From positions 1-64,000 of the forward strand of contig JAISGQ010000012.1 of assembly GCA_031262985.1 (NCBI GenBank): DNA of 64,000 nucleotides. The letters run 5' to 3'. Shown piece by piece: positions 38,620-48,779 of the stretch. Position numbers and translations under genes: made by a program. Under the pieces are notes generated by a model. The model searched no databases. It saw only the letters and a list, made by a program, of their open reading frames with translations, and was not told the DNA's origin. This stretch comes from Oscillospiraceae bacterium (GTDB lineage: Bacteria; Bacillota; Clostridia; Oscillospirales; Acutalibacteraceae). Numbering within the stretch: position 1 is the first letter of the stretch; each line of letters starts with the position of its first letter.

Positions 38620-40059
38620 ATGGCAAAGCAAAACAACAAGCTTGTAGAGGCTATCACTCCCATGGATGTGGATTTTGCCCAGTGGTACACCGATATAGTG
38701 AGAAACGCGGAGCTGATGGACTACTCGTCTGTTCGCGGCTGTATGATTCTCCCTCCCTACGGCTACGCCATATGGGAGAATATTCAGCATATTCTCGACA
38801 GAAAATTCAAGGAGACAGGGCATGAGAACGTGTCCATGCCGCTCTTTATCCCCGAAGGACTTCTCCAAAAGGAGAAGGACCACGTCGCGGGCTTTGCTCC
38901 TGAGGTGGCGTGGGTGACGCACGGCGGAACAGAGCCTTTGCAGGAGCGTCTCTGCGTGCGTCCTACATCGGAGACACTGTTCTGCGAATACTACGCGCGG
39001 GCTATACACTCCTACCGCGACCTGCCCAAGCTCTACAACCAGTGGTGTTCGGTAGTGCGCTGGGAGAAGACGACGCGTCCGTTCCTGCGCTCGGTTGAGT
39101 TCCAGTGGCAGGAGGGACACACCATGCACGAAACCGCGCAGGAGGCGATGGAGGAGACCGAGCGTATGCTTGAGGTGTACGCCGAAACCCTCGAAAACGA
39201 CCTCGCAATCCCCGTAATCAAGGGCAGAAAGACCGATAAGGAGAAGTTCGCCGGAGCGGAGGCTACCTACACGGTGGAGGCGATGATGCACGACGGAAAG
39301 GCACTCCAGAGCGGCACGAGCCACTACTTCGGAGACGGCTTCGCGAAGGCGTTCGAGATTCGGTTTACCGGCAGAGACAACACCCTTCAATATCCGCATC
39401 AGACCTCGTGGGGCATGAGTACGCGCGTAATTGGCGGCATAATCATGACACACGGCGACGACAGCGGACTTGTACTCCCGCCGGCAGTTGCTCCTATTCA
39501 GGTCATTATCATACCCGTTGCACAGCATAAGCCGGGAGTACTCGAAAAGGCGAACGAGCTTCTCGCAAAGCTCCAAGGCGTTGCGAGGGTGAAGATTGAC
39601 CAGTCGGAGCAGTCGCCCGGATGGAAATTCGCTCAGTACGAGATGAAGGGCGTACCGCTCAGGCTGGAGATAGGACCTAAGGACATAGAGAACAACCAGT
39701 GCGTAATAGTGCGAAGGGACAACAGGGAAAAGACTTTCGTCTCACTCGACGAGCTGGAGAGCAAAATCCCCGAGCTGTTAGAGGCGGTAAGGCAGGGGCT
39801 TTACCAAAAGGCATACGACAGACGCCTCGGCATGATTTCAGAGGCAAAGGATATGGAGCAGCTTTGCAAAACTGCGGAGGAGAAGCCCGGCTTCGTCAAG
39901 GCGATGTGGTGCGGCGACCTTTCCTGCGAGGAGAAAATCAAAGAGGAGGCGGGGCTTTCCTCCAGATGTATTCCCTTCGAGCAGGAGAGCGTTTCCGACA
40001 AGTGTGTCTGCTGCGGCAAGCCTGCTGATAAAATGGTATTCTGGGGCAAGAGTTATTAG
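38620..40059 (+). CDS. proS: Prolyl-tRNA synthetase (ProS type 3)
   Basis: [62 protein letters not shown]. Confidence 0.96.
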   Translation: MAKQNNKLVEAITPMDVDFAQWYTDIVRNAELMDYSSVRGCMILPPYGYAIWENIQHILDRKFKETGHENVSMPLFIPEGLLQKEKDHVAGFAPEVAWVTHGGTEPLQERLCVRPTSETLFCEYYARAIHSYRDLPKLYNQWCSVVRWEKTTRPFLRSVEFQWQEGHTMHETAQEAMEETERMLEVYAETLENDLAIPVIKGRKTDKEKFAGAEATYTVEAMMHDGKALQSGTSHYFGDGFAKAFEIRFTGRDNTLQYPHQTSWGMSTRVIGGIIMTHGDDSGLVLPPAVAPIQVIIIPVAQHKPGVLEKANELLAKLQGVARVKIDQSEQSPGWKFAQYEMKGVPLRLEIGPKDIENNQCVIVRRDNREKTFVSLDELESKIPELLEAVRQGLYQKAYDRRLGMISEAKDMEQLCKTAEEKPGFVKAMWCGDLSCEEKIKEEAGLSSRCIPFEQESVSDKCVCCGKPADKMVFWGKSY

Positions 40060-40147
40060 GAAGTGTTGACAACACATAGATACAATTGGTTTCGCAGTAA
40101 TACTAACGAGAAGGAGTGTTACTACTCTCGGCAAATAAGAAAGGACG

Positions 40148-41107
40148 GTGCAATCGGTGAAAGACAGTACACTGTACATAGTTATCCCTTGCTACAACGA
40201 GGAGGAAGTCCTCGTGCAAACATCCTCTGAGATGGAGATTCTCATGGACAGGATGATGAGCGAAAACCTCATCTCCCAAAAGAGCAAGGTCATGTTTGTA
40301 GACGACGGCTCGAAGGACACAACATGGAGTATCATTCAGTCGCTGTGCAAGGAGAACTCCCTCTTTTCAGGAGTAAAGCTTTCGAGAAACCGAGGACATC
40401 AGAATGCTCTGCTTGCCGGACTTGCAGTTGCTAATAAATACGCCGACATGACTGTTTCTATAGACGCCGACCTGCAGGACGATATAAACGCGATAGAGGA
40501 AATGGTGGTAAAATACCACGGCGGAGCGGACATCGTCTACGGAGTGCGGGGAGATAGGCGTTCGGACAGCTTTGCGAAAAAGACGACCGCCGTAATGTTC
40601 TACAAGGTGATGAAGATGATGGGCGCGGATACGGTGTACAACCACGCCGATTGCAGGCTCATGAGCAGACGCGCATTGAGCGTCCTGCTTGAGTTTGACG
40701 AGGTCAACCTCTACCTGCGCGGAATGGTTCCGCTCGTCGGTTTTCCCACAGATACTGTAGTATACGAGCGTAAGAGCCGCATGGCAGGGGAGTCGAAGTA
40801 CCCGCTCAAAGCCATGATTAAGCTTGCGGTCAACGGCATTACCTCAATGAGCGTAAAGCCGCTGAATCTTATATTCAGCACGGGCATAGTAGTGCTGGCA
40901 GTGAGTATCCTCCTCCTGCTCATCTCGGTTTGCAGGGCGGATATTCTGCAAACGCTTGCGATTATCTCCTCTGTCTTTATCGTGGGAGGACTGCAGCTGA
41001 TAGCTATAGGAATAGTCGGCGAGTACGTCGGAAAGACATACTCCGAGACAAAGCACAGACCGAAATTTATCATCTCCGATATTATTTTGGACGAGGAAGT
41101 GCAGTAG
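40148..41107 (+). CDS. Family 2 glycosyltransferase (DPM/GtrB-like, two C-terminal TMs)
   Basis: LYIVIPCYNEEEVL, VDDGSKDTTW, LSRNRGHQNALLAGL, SIDADLQDD. Confidence 0.92.
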   Translation: MQSVKDSTLYIVIPCYNEEEVLVQTSSEMEILMDRMMSENLISQKSKVMFVDDGSKDTTWSIIQSLCKENSLFSGVKLSRNRGHQNALLAGLAVANKYADMTVSIDADLQDDINAIEEMVVKYHGGADIVYGVRGDRRSDSFAKKTTAVMFYKVMKMMGADTVYNHADCRLMSRRALSVLLEFDEVNLYLRGMVPLVGFPTDTVVYERKSRMAGESKYPLKAMIKLAVNGITSMSVKPLNLIFSTGIVVLAVSILLLLISVCRADILQTLAIISSVFIVGGLQLIAIGIVGEYVGKTYSETKHRPKFIISDIILDEEVQ

Positions 41108-41112
41108 AGAAA

Positions 41113-41613
41113 ATGCCTTCTGAAGTAAGACAAATAGGCTCTTGGCAGATGGCGGTTGACCGCGAAGCGACCCAAAGCGTATACGATAGATTGCCGAGCG
41201 GTATAGACTGCGAGTGCAATTCGTGCCGAAATTTCTCCGCCGTAGTTTCTAATATGCCGGAGGCGGTTAAGGAGTTTTTTGACAGCTTTGGGATTGATTT
41301 ATCAAAGCCATCCGAGGTTTATTCTTTCTGTGCGCCGGAAAACGGATGTATACTCTACGGCGGATTCTATCATTTTGTCGGCGAGTATCTAAGCGGCGAT
41401 GATGCATGGCAACCAATGCCGAAGAAAAGATGGTTTCGCAAAAATACGGTTAAATATATTGACCCTCCCGAATTTTACAATATATCCGAAGGATTTGACA
41501 TAGGCTTTACCCACTCCATCGGTCCTGTGTCGGAGGAGTTCCCCGAGCTGATAGTGCAGATGGAAATCAGCTTCACATTGCCGTGGGTATTGGACGAGCC
41601 GTATGAAGATTGA
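41113..41613 (+). CDS. Conserved hypothetical protein
   Basis: MPSEVRQIGSWQMAVDREATQSVYDRLPSGIDCECNSCRNF...; only the 3' part of the listed ORF 40930-41613. Confidence 0.7.
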   Translation: MPSEVRQIGSWQMAVDREATQSVYDRLPSGIDCECNSCRNFSAVVSNMPEAVKEFFDSFGIDLSKPSEVYSFCAPENGCILYGGFYHFVGEYLSGDDAWQPMPKKRWFRKNTVKYIDPPEFYNISEGFDIGFTHSIGPVSEEFPELIVQMEISFTLPWVLDEPYED

Positions 41614-41647
41614 CAAAGAACCCTATAGTTAATTTAGTATGTAGCCG

Positions 41648-41692
41648 AGCACCCCCAAAACACATAAGTGTTTTGGGGGTGCTTCACATCTT
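41648..41692 (+). terminator. Intrinsic terminator
   Basis: agcacccccaaaacacataagtgttttgggggtgct. Confidence 0.75.
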
Positions 41693-41771
41693 GGCACTGA
41701 TTCCCATCATCCGTAAGGAGGTAAGCGCAGTACTTCACGTCTTCAAGTAACGAAACATCATTTCATGACTT

Positions 41772-43586
41772 CTACTCCACAGTCACCGACTTCGCCAGAT
41801 TGCGTGGTTTATCCACATCCAATCCCCTCTTGCAGGAGATGTGGTAGGCGAAAAGCTGCAAGGGAACAATCGCCGCAACAGGACGGATGAAGGAGTCTAC
41901 ATTCGGAATCTCGATAATATCGTCGTACACTCCCGACTCAATGTCGTGCCCCTCACGGCAAAGGAGGATTACCTTAGCACCGCGCGCCTTTACTTCCTTG
42001 ACGTTGCTCACGGTCTTTTCAATCAGATTATCGTCAGATGCTATGGCGACTACCGGTCTGCCCTCTTCAATGAGGGAGATTGTGCCGTGCTTCAGTTCGC
42101 CCGCCGCATACGCCTCGGAGTGTATATAGGAAATCTCCTTGAGCTTTATCGAAGCCTCCCAGCAGAGCGCGCTGTCAACTCCGCGCCCGATAAAGAAGAG
42201 ATTCTCGTTGTCTTTATACTCCTGCGCCAGCTTCTCTATGCTGTCGGTATTTTCGAGAAGGGAGGCAACTACCGCCGGAAGCTCGGTGAGCGACTGTCTG
42301 CACTGCTCGAGAGTAGCCGAATCCGCCGTATTCCTGTCGTTCGCCATGCGAAGCGCGAGGAGGAGCAGTACTGCCACTTGACAGGTGTACGCCTTTGTCG
42401 TTGCGACGGCAATCTCAGGTCCTGCCCATGTGTAGAGAACTATATCAGCCTCCCGCGCGATTGACGAGCCGACCACATTGACAATGGCGATTGTCGGCAG
42501 TCCATGCGCCTTGGCTATTCTGAGAGCCGCGAGGGTGTCGGCGGTCTCTCCGCTTTGGGAGATAAGCACAACCGCGTCTCCCTTTCTGAAAATGAGGTTT
42601 CTGTATCTGAACTCGGAGGCAACCTCCACTGACACGGGGATTTTCGCGAACCGCTCAATGGCGTGCTTTCCGACCATTCCCGCGTGCATAGCACTGCCGC
42701 AGGCAACGATGTGGAGCTGTTCAATTCCCGATACGTCGGGCATCTCCTCTTTGAATATATTTTCGATTCCGCCGGCAAGGCGCGGCACGATTGTCTCCGT
42801 GAGAGCCTTGGGCTGCTCGTTTATCTCCTTGAGCATATAGTGGGGGTAGCCGTCCTTCTGCGCGGCGGCGACATCCCATGTGGCGACGAAAACATCCTTC
42901 TCTATCGGCTGTCTGTCCGCGCCTAAGAGCGTAATACTGCCGCTTTCGATTATCGCAAGCTCATTTGTTTCGAGTAGGTAGTAATTCCTCGTGTGCGAGA
43001 GTACGGCGGGAATATCCGACGCTATGAAATTTTCTCCCTCTCCAATTCCCACGATGAGAGGACTTTCCCTCCTCACAGCGAAAAGCTTGTCGTCGATTCC
43101 CTCGAACAGTATGCCGAGGGCGTATGAGCCGCGAAGCCGCGCGAGAGCGGTGTAGATTGCGTCCACAGGGTCGCCGTCGTAGTACTTGTTGATTAAGTGA
43201 GCGATAACCTCGCTGTCAGTGTCGGAGGCGAACTCCTCCCCCTCGTCGATAAGCTCCGATTTGAGAAGGGAGTAATTTTCGATAATGCCGTTATGCACTA
43301 CCGTAATCTTGCCGTAGGAGTGGGGGTGGCTGTTCCTGTCGGAGGGTGCGCCGTGTGTCGCCCAGCGGGTATGACCTATGCCTACATGGCTTTCGGCGGG
43401 CTTGCACTCCGCTATCTTTTCCTCCAAGTTTGCTATTCTGCCTTGGCTCTTTATGGTTGTGACGTAGCCGTCGATAAATACGGCGATACCCGCCGAGTCG
43501 TAGCCTCTGTATTCAAGATTCTTTAACCCTGAGATTAAAATGTCAGACGAATTTTTGCCGCCTGCATATCCAACTATTCCGCACAT
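41772..43586 (-). CDS. glmS: Glutamine-fructose-6-phosphate aminotransferase
   Basis: MCGIVGYAGGKNSSDILISGLKNLEYRGYDSAG; start at the catalytic Cys Met, not at 43676. Confidence 0.97.
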   Translation of the reverse strand: MCGIVGYAGGKNSSDILISGLKNLEYRGYDSAGIAVFIDGYVTTIKSQGRIANLEEKIAECKPAESHVGIGHTRWATHGAPSDRNSHPHSYGKITVVHNGIIENYSLLKSELIDEGEEFASDTDSEVIAHLINKYYDGDPVDAIYTALARLRGSYALGILFEGIDDKLFAVRRESPLIVGIGEGENFIASDIPAVLSHTRNYYLLETNELAIIESGSITLLGADRQPIEKDVFVATWDVAAAQKDGYPHYMLKEINEQPKALTETIVPRLAGGIENIFKEEMPDVSGIEQLHIVACGSAMHAGMVGKHAIERFAKIPVSVEVASEFRYRNLIFRKGDAVVLISQSGETADTLAALRIAKAHGLPTIAIVNVVGSSIAREADIVLYTWAGPEIAVATTKAYTCQVAVLLLLALRMANDRNTADSATLEQCRQSLTELPAVVASLLENTDSIEKLAQEYKDNENLFFIGRGVDSALCWEASIKLKEISYIHSEAYAAGELKHGTISLIEEGRPVVAIASDDNLIEKTVSNVKEVKARGAKVILLCREGHDIESGVYDDIIEIPNVDSFIRPVAAIVPLQLFAYHISCKRGLDVDKPRNLAKSVTVE

Positions 43587-43663
43587 ATAAAAAATTCCTT
43601 TCAGATACTGCCCTTGATTCAGTGTTGTATCAAGCGTATATTTTGTATTTTTGAGAATTTCAG

Positions 43664-43707
43664 CGCAAAAAAACACAACCGAAAAAATCTGCTTTTTTAT
43701 CGGTTAT
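43664..43707 (-). terminator. Terminator-like hairpin in the glmS leader
   Basis: Minus strand aaccgataaaaaagcagattttttcggttgtgttttttt. Confidence 0.5.
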
Positions 43708-43884
43708 GGGATGAAAATATTTCCCTTATACTTTGTAACATCCTATCTCTTATAAAACGGCAGGCAAAACTTGCGAAAAACCAAACAAACAGCGGCTTTT
43801 CCTTGATTTTGCACCGTTTCTAATCGATAGTCGGTACAGGTATAATTTAAGGCTAAAATAAATTTGTAAAACAGCCGGTGAAAA

Positions 43885-44065
43885 AAGCCGCTGCTCCCGC
43901 CTGACAGTTCGAAAGGGCTCTGTTAACGGATTGCTCCGTTTTTTTACTCCTCACGAAATGCGGTATCTGTCAGATACATACCGAAGGGCATCCGCCGAAT
44001 TTTCGATAAACCCTCTTCCTCGTCCTCCGCGCGAACCGAAATTTGCACGGAGCTGGCGCTGTAGT
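43885..44065 (-). ncRNA. glmS ribozyme
   Basis: Minus strand AGCGCCAGCTCC at the cleavage region, then gcggaggacgaggaagagggtttatcgaaaattcggcggatgcc, the conserved ribozyme core; upstream of glmS; 3' boundary approximate. Confidence 0.9.
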
Positions 44066-44265
44066 TCATTTTTATTCTGTCAATCTTATAGAATCACCTC
44101 TTATACACTACATAATATCATAAATTCTCAATTTTGTCACTAATACGGCGGATTTTAATTGAAAACAATCAATGAACAAAGCTAAAACATTGTTAACTCT
44201 CACTAAGTTCTATTTACACCTTCAATCGGATTTGCTATAATGACAATAAGAAATTTTCCGAATAG

Positions 44266-46461
44266 GTGATATATTTGAAAAACAGTTATTCGGCGGAGCA
44301 GTCCGCTCCCGCACGTAAAAAGAAGCCGGAGCTTCGCTACGCGAGACCGAGCAAAGCATCTCAAATCATGAGAAAGACGCGCGATATATACTCTGACGTG
44401 TTTACCAAAACAGTCGAGGGAGGAGAGGTCGCCGCCGCGTGGGTGAAGGAGAAGTGCTTCTCCACACATAAGGCGACGCGAATCTCCGTGTCGTGTTTGC
44501 TTGCTGTAATACTCCTCATTCAGGGAGTTGCAGCCGGTACACAGATCTCTAAGCTGCCCATTGCCCCCTTCTCCTTCCTCAGCGCGGGCGGAGGAGGAGA
44601 TGTCAGCGGCTCTGACCTTCCGCTTGAGGAAGCTCCCGTCTACTACGAGCTTATCGGCGGAAAGAAGGAGAATTTAGGTCCTCCCGCCGTACTGCCGCGG
44701 GTTATCAACACCGCAAGCACACTTTCGTCGGACTTTATCCCTCCCGATTTGACGAAGATAGACGGCACAGTGAAGGGGACGAAGGGGATTCAGCTCCAGA
44801 AACACGTCCTTGACGCGTACAAACGGATGTATGACGAGATAAAAGCTCTCGGGATGGAGGTTTCGGTGATAAGCGGCTACCGCTCCTACTCAAAGCAACA
44901 GACCAACTTTGACGCGAAGGCGAAAACCTACGGAGTGGAGGGGGCGAAGAAGATTGTCGCCTACCCAGGAACGTCTGAGCATCAGTACGGCGCGTGTATG
45001 GACCTCTCCACCGACGGCACTTGTCAGAACAATTTTGCCGAGCTGCCTGTGGGCAAGTGGGTCAAGGAGAACTGCGTCCGCTTCGGCTTTGTCATTCGCT
45101 ACAAGAAGGACAAGCAGGACATCACGGGCATTATGTACGAGCCGTGGCACATTCGCTATGTCGGCACTGAGCACGCCATGGCGATGGAGCAGATGAATAT
45201 GTGCTTGGAGGAATACTTCGAGTACCTAAAACAGCAATCAAAAGACAACTACGTCGTCGAGCTTGACGCCTCAGGCACTGCTCCCGAGGTAAAGGAAAAG
45301 CCGGAGATGTACAAATTCTACGCAACCGCATACAAGAGAATCCTCCCTGCCGACGGCGAGTATGCTCCCGGAATCGACAGCTTCCTCAACTACGAGCATG
45401 AGCAGATGAAGGAGGACGAGATTATCATGAGCTTCGTGGGCGACTGTACTCTCGGTACGTGGCCCGAGGCTAAGAAGGACGCAAATTTCAACACTGTCTA
45501 CGAAAATTCCGGCAGCCCTACATACTCATTCGATATGGTAAAGGGCTTCTTCATGAACGACGACTACACATATATAAATCTCGAAACCACCCTCACAAAT
45601 TCGGGAGACAAGCTCCCCGATAAGGCGTTCAACTTCAAGGGTTCTCCTGATTTGGCGGAGTACTTGCTCGCTCCGAGCTATGTGGAGGGGTGTAATTTCG
45701 CGAACAATCACAGCTTCGACTGGAAGCAGACAGGCTACGACGAAACCATCAAAGCAGTCACCGAGGCGGGCATGGATATAGGAGACGAAAAGCTTCCTAT
45801 AATTAAGAAGATAGGGGATATTGAGGTTGTACTCCTTTCGGGCAACTACATATGGCCTGCCGGACTGCCGCAGAAATACGGCGACGACCTAACAAATTTC
45901 CTCATTGAAGAGATAAGAAAGTACAAGAAGCCCGACAATATAGTCATAGTCAACGCCCACTGGGGCTTCGAGCTTCAGAACGACGCCAACTCCGACCAAG
46001 CTGAGCCTGCGCGGAAGTTTGTCGATGCGGGAGCGGATATGGTTATCGGACACCACCCCCACACCATTCAGGGCGCGGAGCTGTACAAGGGCAAATACAT
46101 CTTCTACAGCATAGGCAACTTCGCCTTCGGAGGAAAAGCCACCACCAGCGCGGCGAGCAGAATGGGCATGATTGTGCGTCCTCGCTTCGCCTTAAGGGAT
46201 GGAAAGGCAGAGTGTACGGGCGTGTTGGTAGTTCCTTGCAGTACCACCTCGAGTACTCCTAAATCGACAAACAACTACCAGCCTATCCCGCTATTCGGCG
46301 AGGAGGCGCGATTCCTCAAGGACGAGTTTTTGAGCTACAGCGGGAAGATGGTACACGGCATTGATGATATCGACTGCCCGACTATAGAGCTTGCGGGAAT
46401 ATCCGACGACAGCATGGATATGGATATGGAGGATACAGCGGGAGACGACGCTGCGGCGTAG
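44266..46461 (+). CDS. VanY-type D,D-carboxypeptidase fused to a CapA (PGA_cap) metallophosphatase-like domain
   Basis: VISGYRSYSKQQ ... GTSEHQYGACMDLS ... EPWHIRYVG (VanY); SFVGDCTLG ... YTYINLETTLT ... FANNHSFDW ... VNAHWGFE ... VIGHHPHTIQGAE (CapA). Confidence 0.92.
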   Translation: MIYLKNSYSAEQSAPARKKKPELRYARPSKASQIMRKTRDIYSDVFTKTVEGGEVAAAWVKEKCFSTHKATRISVSCLLAVILLIQGVAAGTQISKLPIAPFSFLSAGGGGDVSGSDLPLEEAPVYYELIGGKKENLGPPAVLPRVINTASTLSSDFIPPDLTKIDGTVKGTKGIQLQKHVLDAYKRMYDEIKALGMEVSVISGYRSYSKQQTNFDAKAKTYGVEGAKKIVAYPGTSEHQYGACMDLSTDGTCQNNFAELPVGKWVKENCVRFGFVIRYKKDKQDITGIMYEPWHIRYVGTEHAMAMEQMNMCLEEYFEYLKQQSKDNYVVELDASGTAPEVKEKPEMYKFYATAYKRILPADGEYAPGIDSFLNYEHEQMKEDEIIMSFVGDCTLGTWPEAKKDANFNTVYENSGSPTYSFDMVKGFFMNDDYTYINLETTLTNSGDKLPDKAFNFKGSPDLAEYLLAPSYVEGCNFANNHSFDWKQTGYDETIKAVTEAGMDIGDEKLPIIKKIGDIEVVLLSGNYIWPAGLPQKYGDDLTNFLIEEIRKYKKPDNIVIVNAHWGFELQNDANSDQAEPARKFVDAGADMVIGHHPHTIQGAELYKGKYIFYSIGNFAFGGKATTSAASRMGMIVRPRFALRDGKAECTGVLVVPCSTTSSTPKSTNNYQPIPLFGEEARFLKDEFLSYSGKMVHGIDDIDCPTIELAGISDDSMDMDMEDTAGDDAAA

Positions 46462-46583
46462 AGTACGGACGATACTTCTGCCTAAGGGAGTTCAGTTGAC
46501 AGTTGACAAGTGACAGGTGACAGTTGTCCTTCGCAAAATGACAAGGTGTCATTTTGTGAGGGAGTTTAGTGAACAGTAGAAAT

Positions 46584-46640
46584 AAACGCAATCCCCATTC
46601 AAAGTGTCTTTGAATGGGGATTACGTTATTTCTGCATATT
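46584..46640 (-). terminator. Hairpin downstream of trxA, possibly bidirectional
   Basis: gcaatccccattcaaagtgtctttgaatggggattacgttattt. Confidence 0.65.
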
Positions 46641-46644
46641 TTTG

Positions 46645-46953
46645 CTATTGCACCATAGAAAGAATAGCCTCTTTCGACTGCACTCCTACCGACCGTGCTG
46701 CCTCCTCGCCGCCCTTGAACACTATCAGAGTGGGGATGTTCGCCACGCCGAACCGCGCCGCGAGTTCGGGGCAGTCGTCCACATTTATCTTGCAGACCTT
46801 GACGGAGTCTGTCTCCTCCGCGATGGCATCTACCGTAGGGGAGAGCATCTTGCACGGAGGACACCACACCGCCCAGAAATCAACAAGAACCGGTTTATCG
46901 GAGTGCAATACCTCATTTTCGAAATTGCTGTTTGTAATTTCAGTTACGGACAT
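46645..46953 (-). CDS. trxA: Thioredoxin
   Basis: PVLVDFWAVWCPPCKMLSPTVDAIAEE; WCPPC active site. Confidence 0.94.
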   Translation of the reverse strand: MSVTEITNSNFENEVLHSDKPVLVDFWAVWCPPCKMLSPTVDAIAEETDSVKVCKINVDDCPELAARFGVANIPTLIVFKGGEEAARSVGVQSKEAILSMVQ

Positions 46954-47083
46954 ATTTAAAACCTCCTTATCCTTTTTCTATATTATAACCGTATTTGTAA
47001 GATTTTTCAACCATTCGGAAAAAATGCACACAATATATTCTTGTATATGCTCTGTTGCCAATCATGTCAGAGGGAGGACAATG

Positions 47084-47144
47084 CACAAAATACAATACAA
47101 TAAATTTTTATTTCCCATAAAAATTTATTGTATTGTATTTTGTG
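47084..47144. repeat. 28-bp perfect inverted repeat with 5-nt loop
   Basis: cacaaaatacaatacaataaatttttat-ttccc-ataaaaatttattgtattgtattttgtg. Confidence 0.95.
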
Positions 47145-47250
47145 ACAAAAAGTGATATTATACTTTATGAACAGAATAAATATATATTCTTGAAAATTAT
47201 TATTAAGCTTAATGTTTTTAAAAAATATCAAAAGAAAGGGGAGCATATAA

Positions 47251-47970
47251 ATGATTAACATAGCAGTATGCGACGATCAAAAAAGCTTCAGGGATAATAT
47301 AACAAGATCAATAGATAAATATTTCAAATCGAAATCAATAGAGTATCATATTGATTTTTACGACGACGGAAAGCCTATAGTTGAGGTTTATGAAACAAAT
47401 TCATCTCCATACGACATTGTTTTTCTTGACATGAAAATGACCTCCCTAAACGGAGATGCAGCCGCAGAAATAATCAGGAGCTACGACAAGAAGGTGATTC
47501 TGATTTTCGTTTCAAGCTGGATTGACTATGCGGTGACGGGCTACAATGTGGACGCACACCGATTTATATATAAATCGGACGTTGCGCTCGACTCCGCGGT
47601 AAGCAGTACGCTCGACAGCTCCATGAGGAAAATCAACAGCAGCGGCGGACATATAATCATTACGTCTGAGGACTCGCAGATGAGGATAAACGTGTCGGAC
47701 ATTCTCTTTGTGGAGGTGTTCGATAAAATTGTATCACTCTACACCGAAAAAGAAAAATATCAAACGACAACAACCTTAGCGGCGGTAGAACACGAGCTTG
47801 AGGGTACGAGTATAATCCGATGCCATCGAAGCTATCTCGTCAATGTCCGCCACATAACGGCCTTTAGGAAGGATTCCGTAACGCTTTCAAACAACCGCAC
47901 CATTCCCGTGAGCAGGTCAAGCCGCAAGACCGTGCTCGATTTATTCACAAGATTTTTAGCGGGGGAGTAG
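47251..47970 (+). CDS. LytTR-family response regulator (AgrA-like)
   Basis: Receiver CDDQ...FLDMKM...SSWIDYAV; LytTR IIRCHRSYLVNVRHITAFRKDSVTLSNNRTIPVSRSSRKTV. Confidence 0.93.
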   Translation: MINIAVCDDQKSFRDNITRSIDKYFKSKSIEYHIDFYDDGKPIVEVYETNSSPYDIVFLDMKMTSLNGDAAAEIIRSYDKKVILIFVSSWIDYAVTGYNVDAHRFIYKSDVALDSAVSSTLDSSMRKINSSGGHIIITSEDSQMRINVSDILFVEVFDKIVSLYTEKEKYQTTTTLAAVEHELEGTSIIRCHRSYLVNVRHITAFRKDSVTLSNNRTIPVSRSSRKTVLDLFTRFLAGE

Positions 47971-47994
47971 TGTCCCTCCGTGCCTTTCGTTAAG

Positions 47995-48048
47995 CACAAA
48001 CCCACACAATAAAACGCTTTGCGTTTTATTGTGTGGGTTTGTTTCTTT
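47995..48048 (+). terminator. Intrinsic terminator after the LytTR regulator
   Basis: acaaacccacacaataaaacgctttgcgttttattgtgtgggtttgtttcttt. Confidence 0.85.
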
Positions 48049-48061
48049 ATTTAAACCTGCG

Positions 48062-48091
48062 ACCATTCGCGCGTGAATTGTAACCACTCGC
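48062..48091 (+). promoter_or_regulatory. Putative LytTR tandem operator upstream of agrB
   Basis: accattcgc-N12-accactcgc, 21 bp start to start, upstream of a TATA-rich candidate -10 (ttatatta) near 48124. Confidence 0.6.
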
Positions 48092-48161
48092 GAAAAACTA
48101 TAGATTTTGTCTGAAATATATGTTATATTACGGACAAGCTTTACGGAAAGGACTTGTGCTT

Positions 48162-48779
48162 ATGATTCACGGAGTTGCTGAGAGACTGTCCTCTGTATTC
48201 GTCAGAAACGGCACAATCACGGAGGATGAGCAGGACCTTTACTCCTATGGACTCGAGTTGCTTATCTCAAACATAGTTGGAGTCGCCGCGGCACTCGCTA
48301 TCGGTATTATCCTCGGAAATCTGATTGGAGCAGTAATTTTCCTCCTTGCCTTTATTCCCGTAAGGACATATGCAGGAGGACTGCACGCGAAAAATAATTT
48401 TTTCTGCATAATGAGTATGTCTGTAAATATGCTTTTGGCGTTTGCGATTTACCTCTTTCTGCAAAAGTATATAGGTATCGTTTCTCTCTGTTTGATGATA
48501 CCCGCCGCTGTCGCCACCTACATCATAGCTCCATCGGAGAGTGAAAATAAGCCCCTTACTGAAAGAGAAAAAAGTAGAAATAAAAAACTAAGCACCACAA
48601 TATTTTCGATAGAATCAATTATCGGTTTGATACTACTTCTCATAAGCACATTCACAAACGCGGATTTGTCCGATTCATATTCGTTTGTTTTTTTGGGGAT
48701 GTACTCAGCCTTCATCTCGATGGCTGTTTCACATATTTTTGAGAAAAGGAGGAAAAATCATGAAGAGCAGTGTTACTAA
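48162..48779 (+). CDS. agrB: AgrB-like accessory gene regulator protease
   Basis: IPVRTYAGGLHAKNNFFCIMSM (His/Cys catalytic pair), multi-TM; likely start MIHGVAERL. Confidence 0.92.
   Translation: MIHGVAERLSSVFVRNGTITEDEQDLYSYGLELLISNIVGVAAALAIGIILGNLIGAVIFLLAFIPVRTYAGGLHAKNNFFCIMSMSVNMLLAFAIYLFLQKYIGIVSLCLMIPAAVATYIIAPSESENKPLTEREKSRNKKLSTTIFSIESIIGLILLLISTFTNADLSDSYSFVFLGMYSAFISMAVSHIFEKRRKNHEEQCY

Noticed and set aside
46495-46525. Short repeats cagttgaca/agtgaca/ggtgaca after the VanY-CapA gene
   Set aside because: Short degenerate repeats of a type common in bacterial intergenic DNA; no clear unit length or structure.
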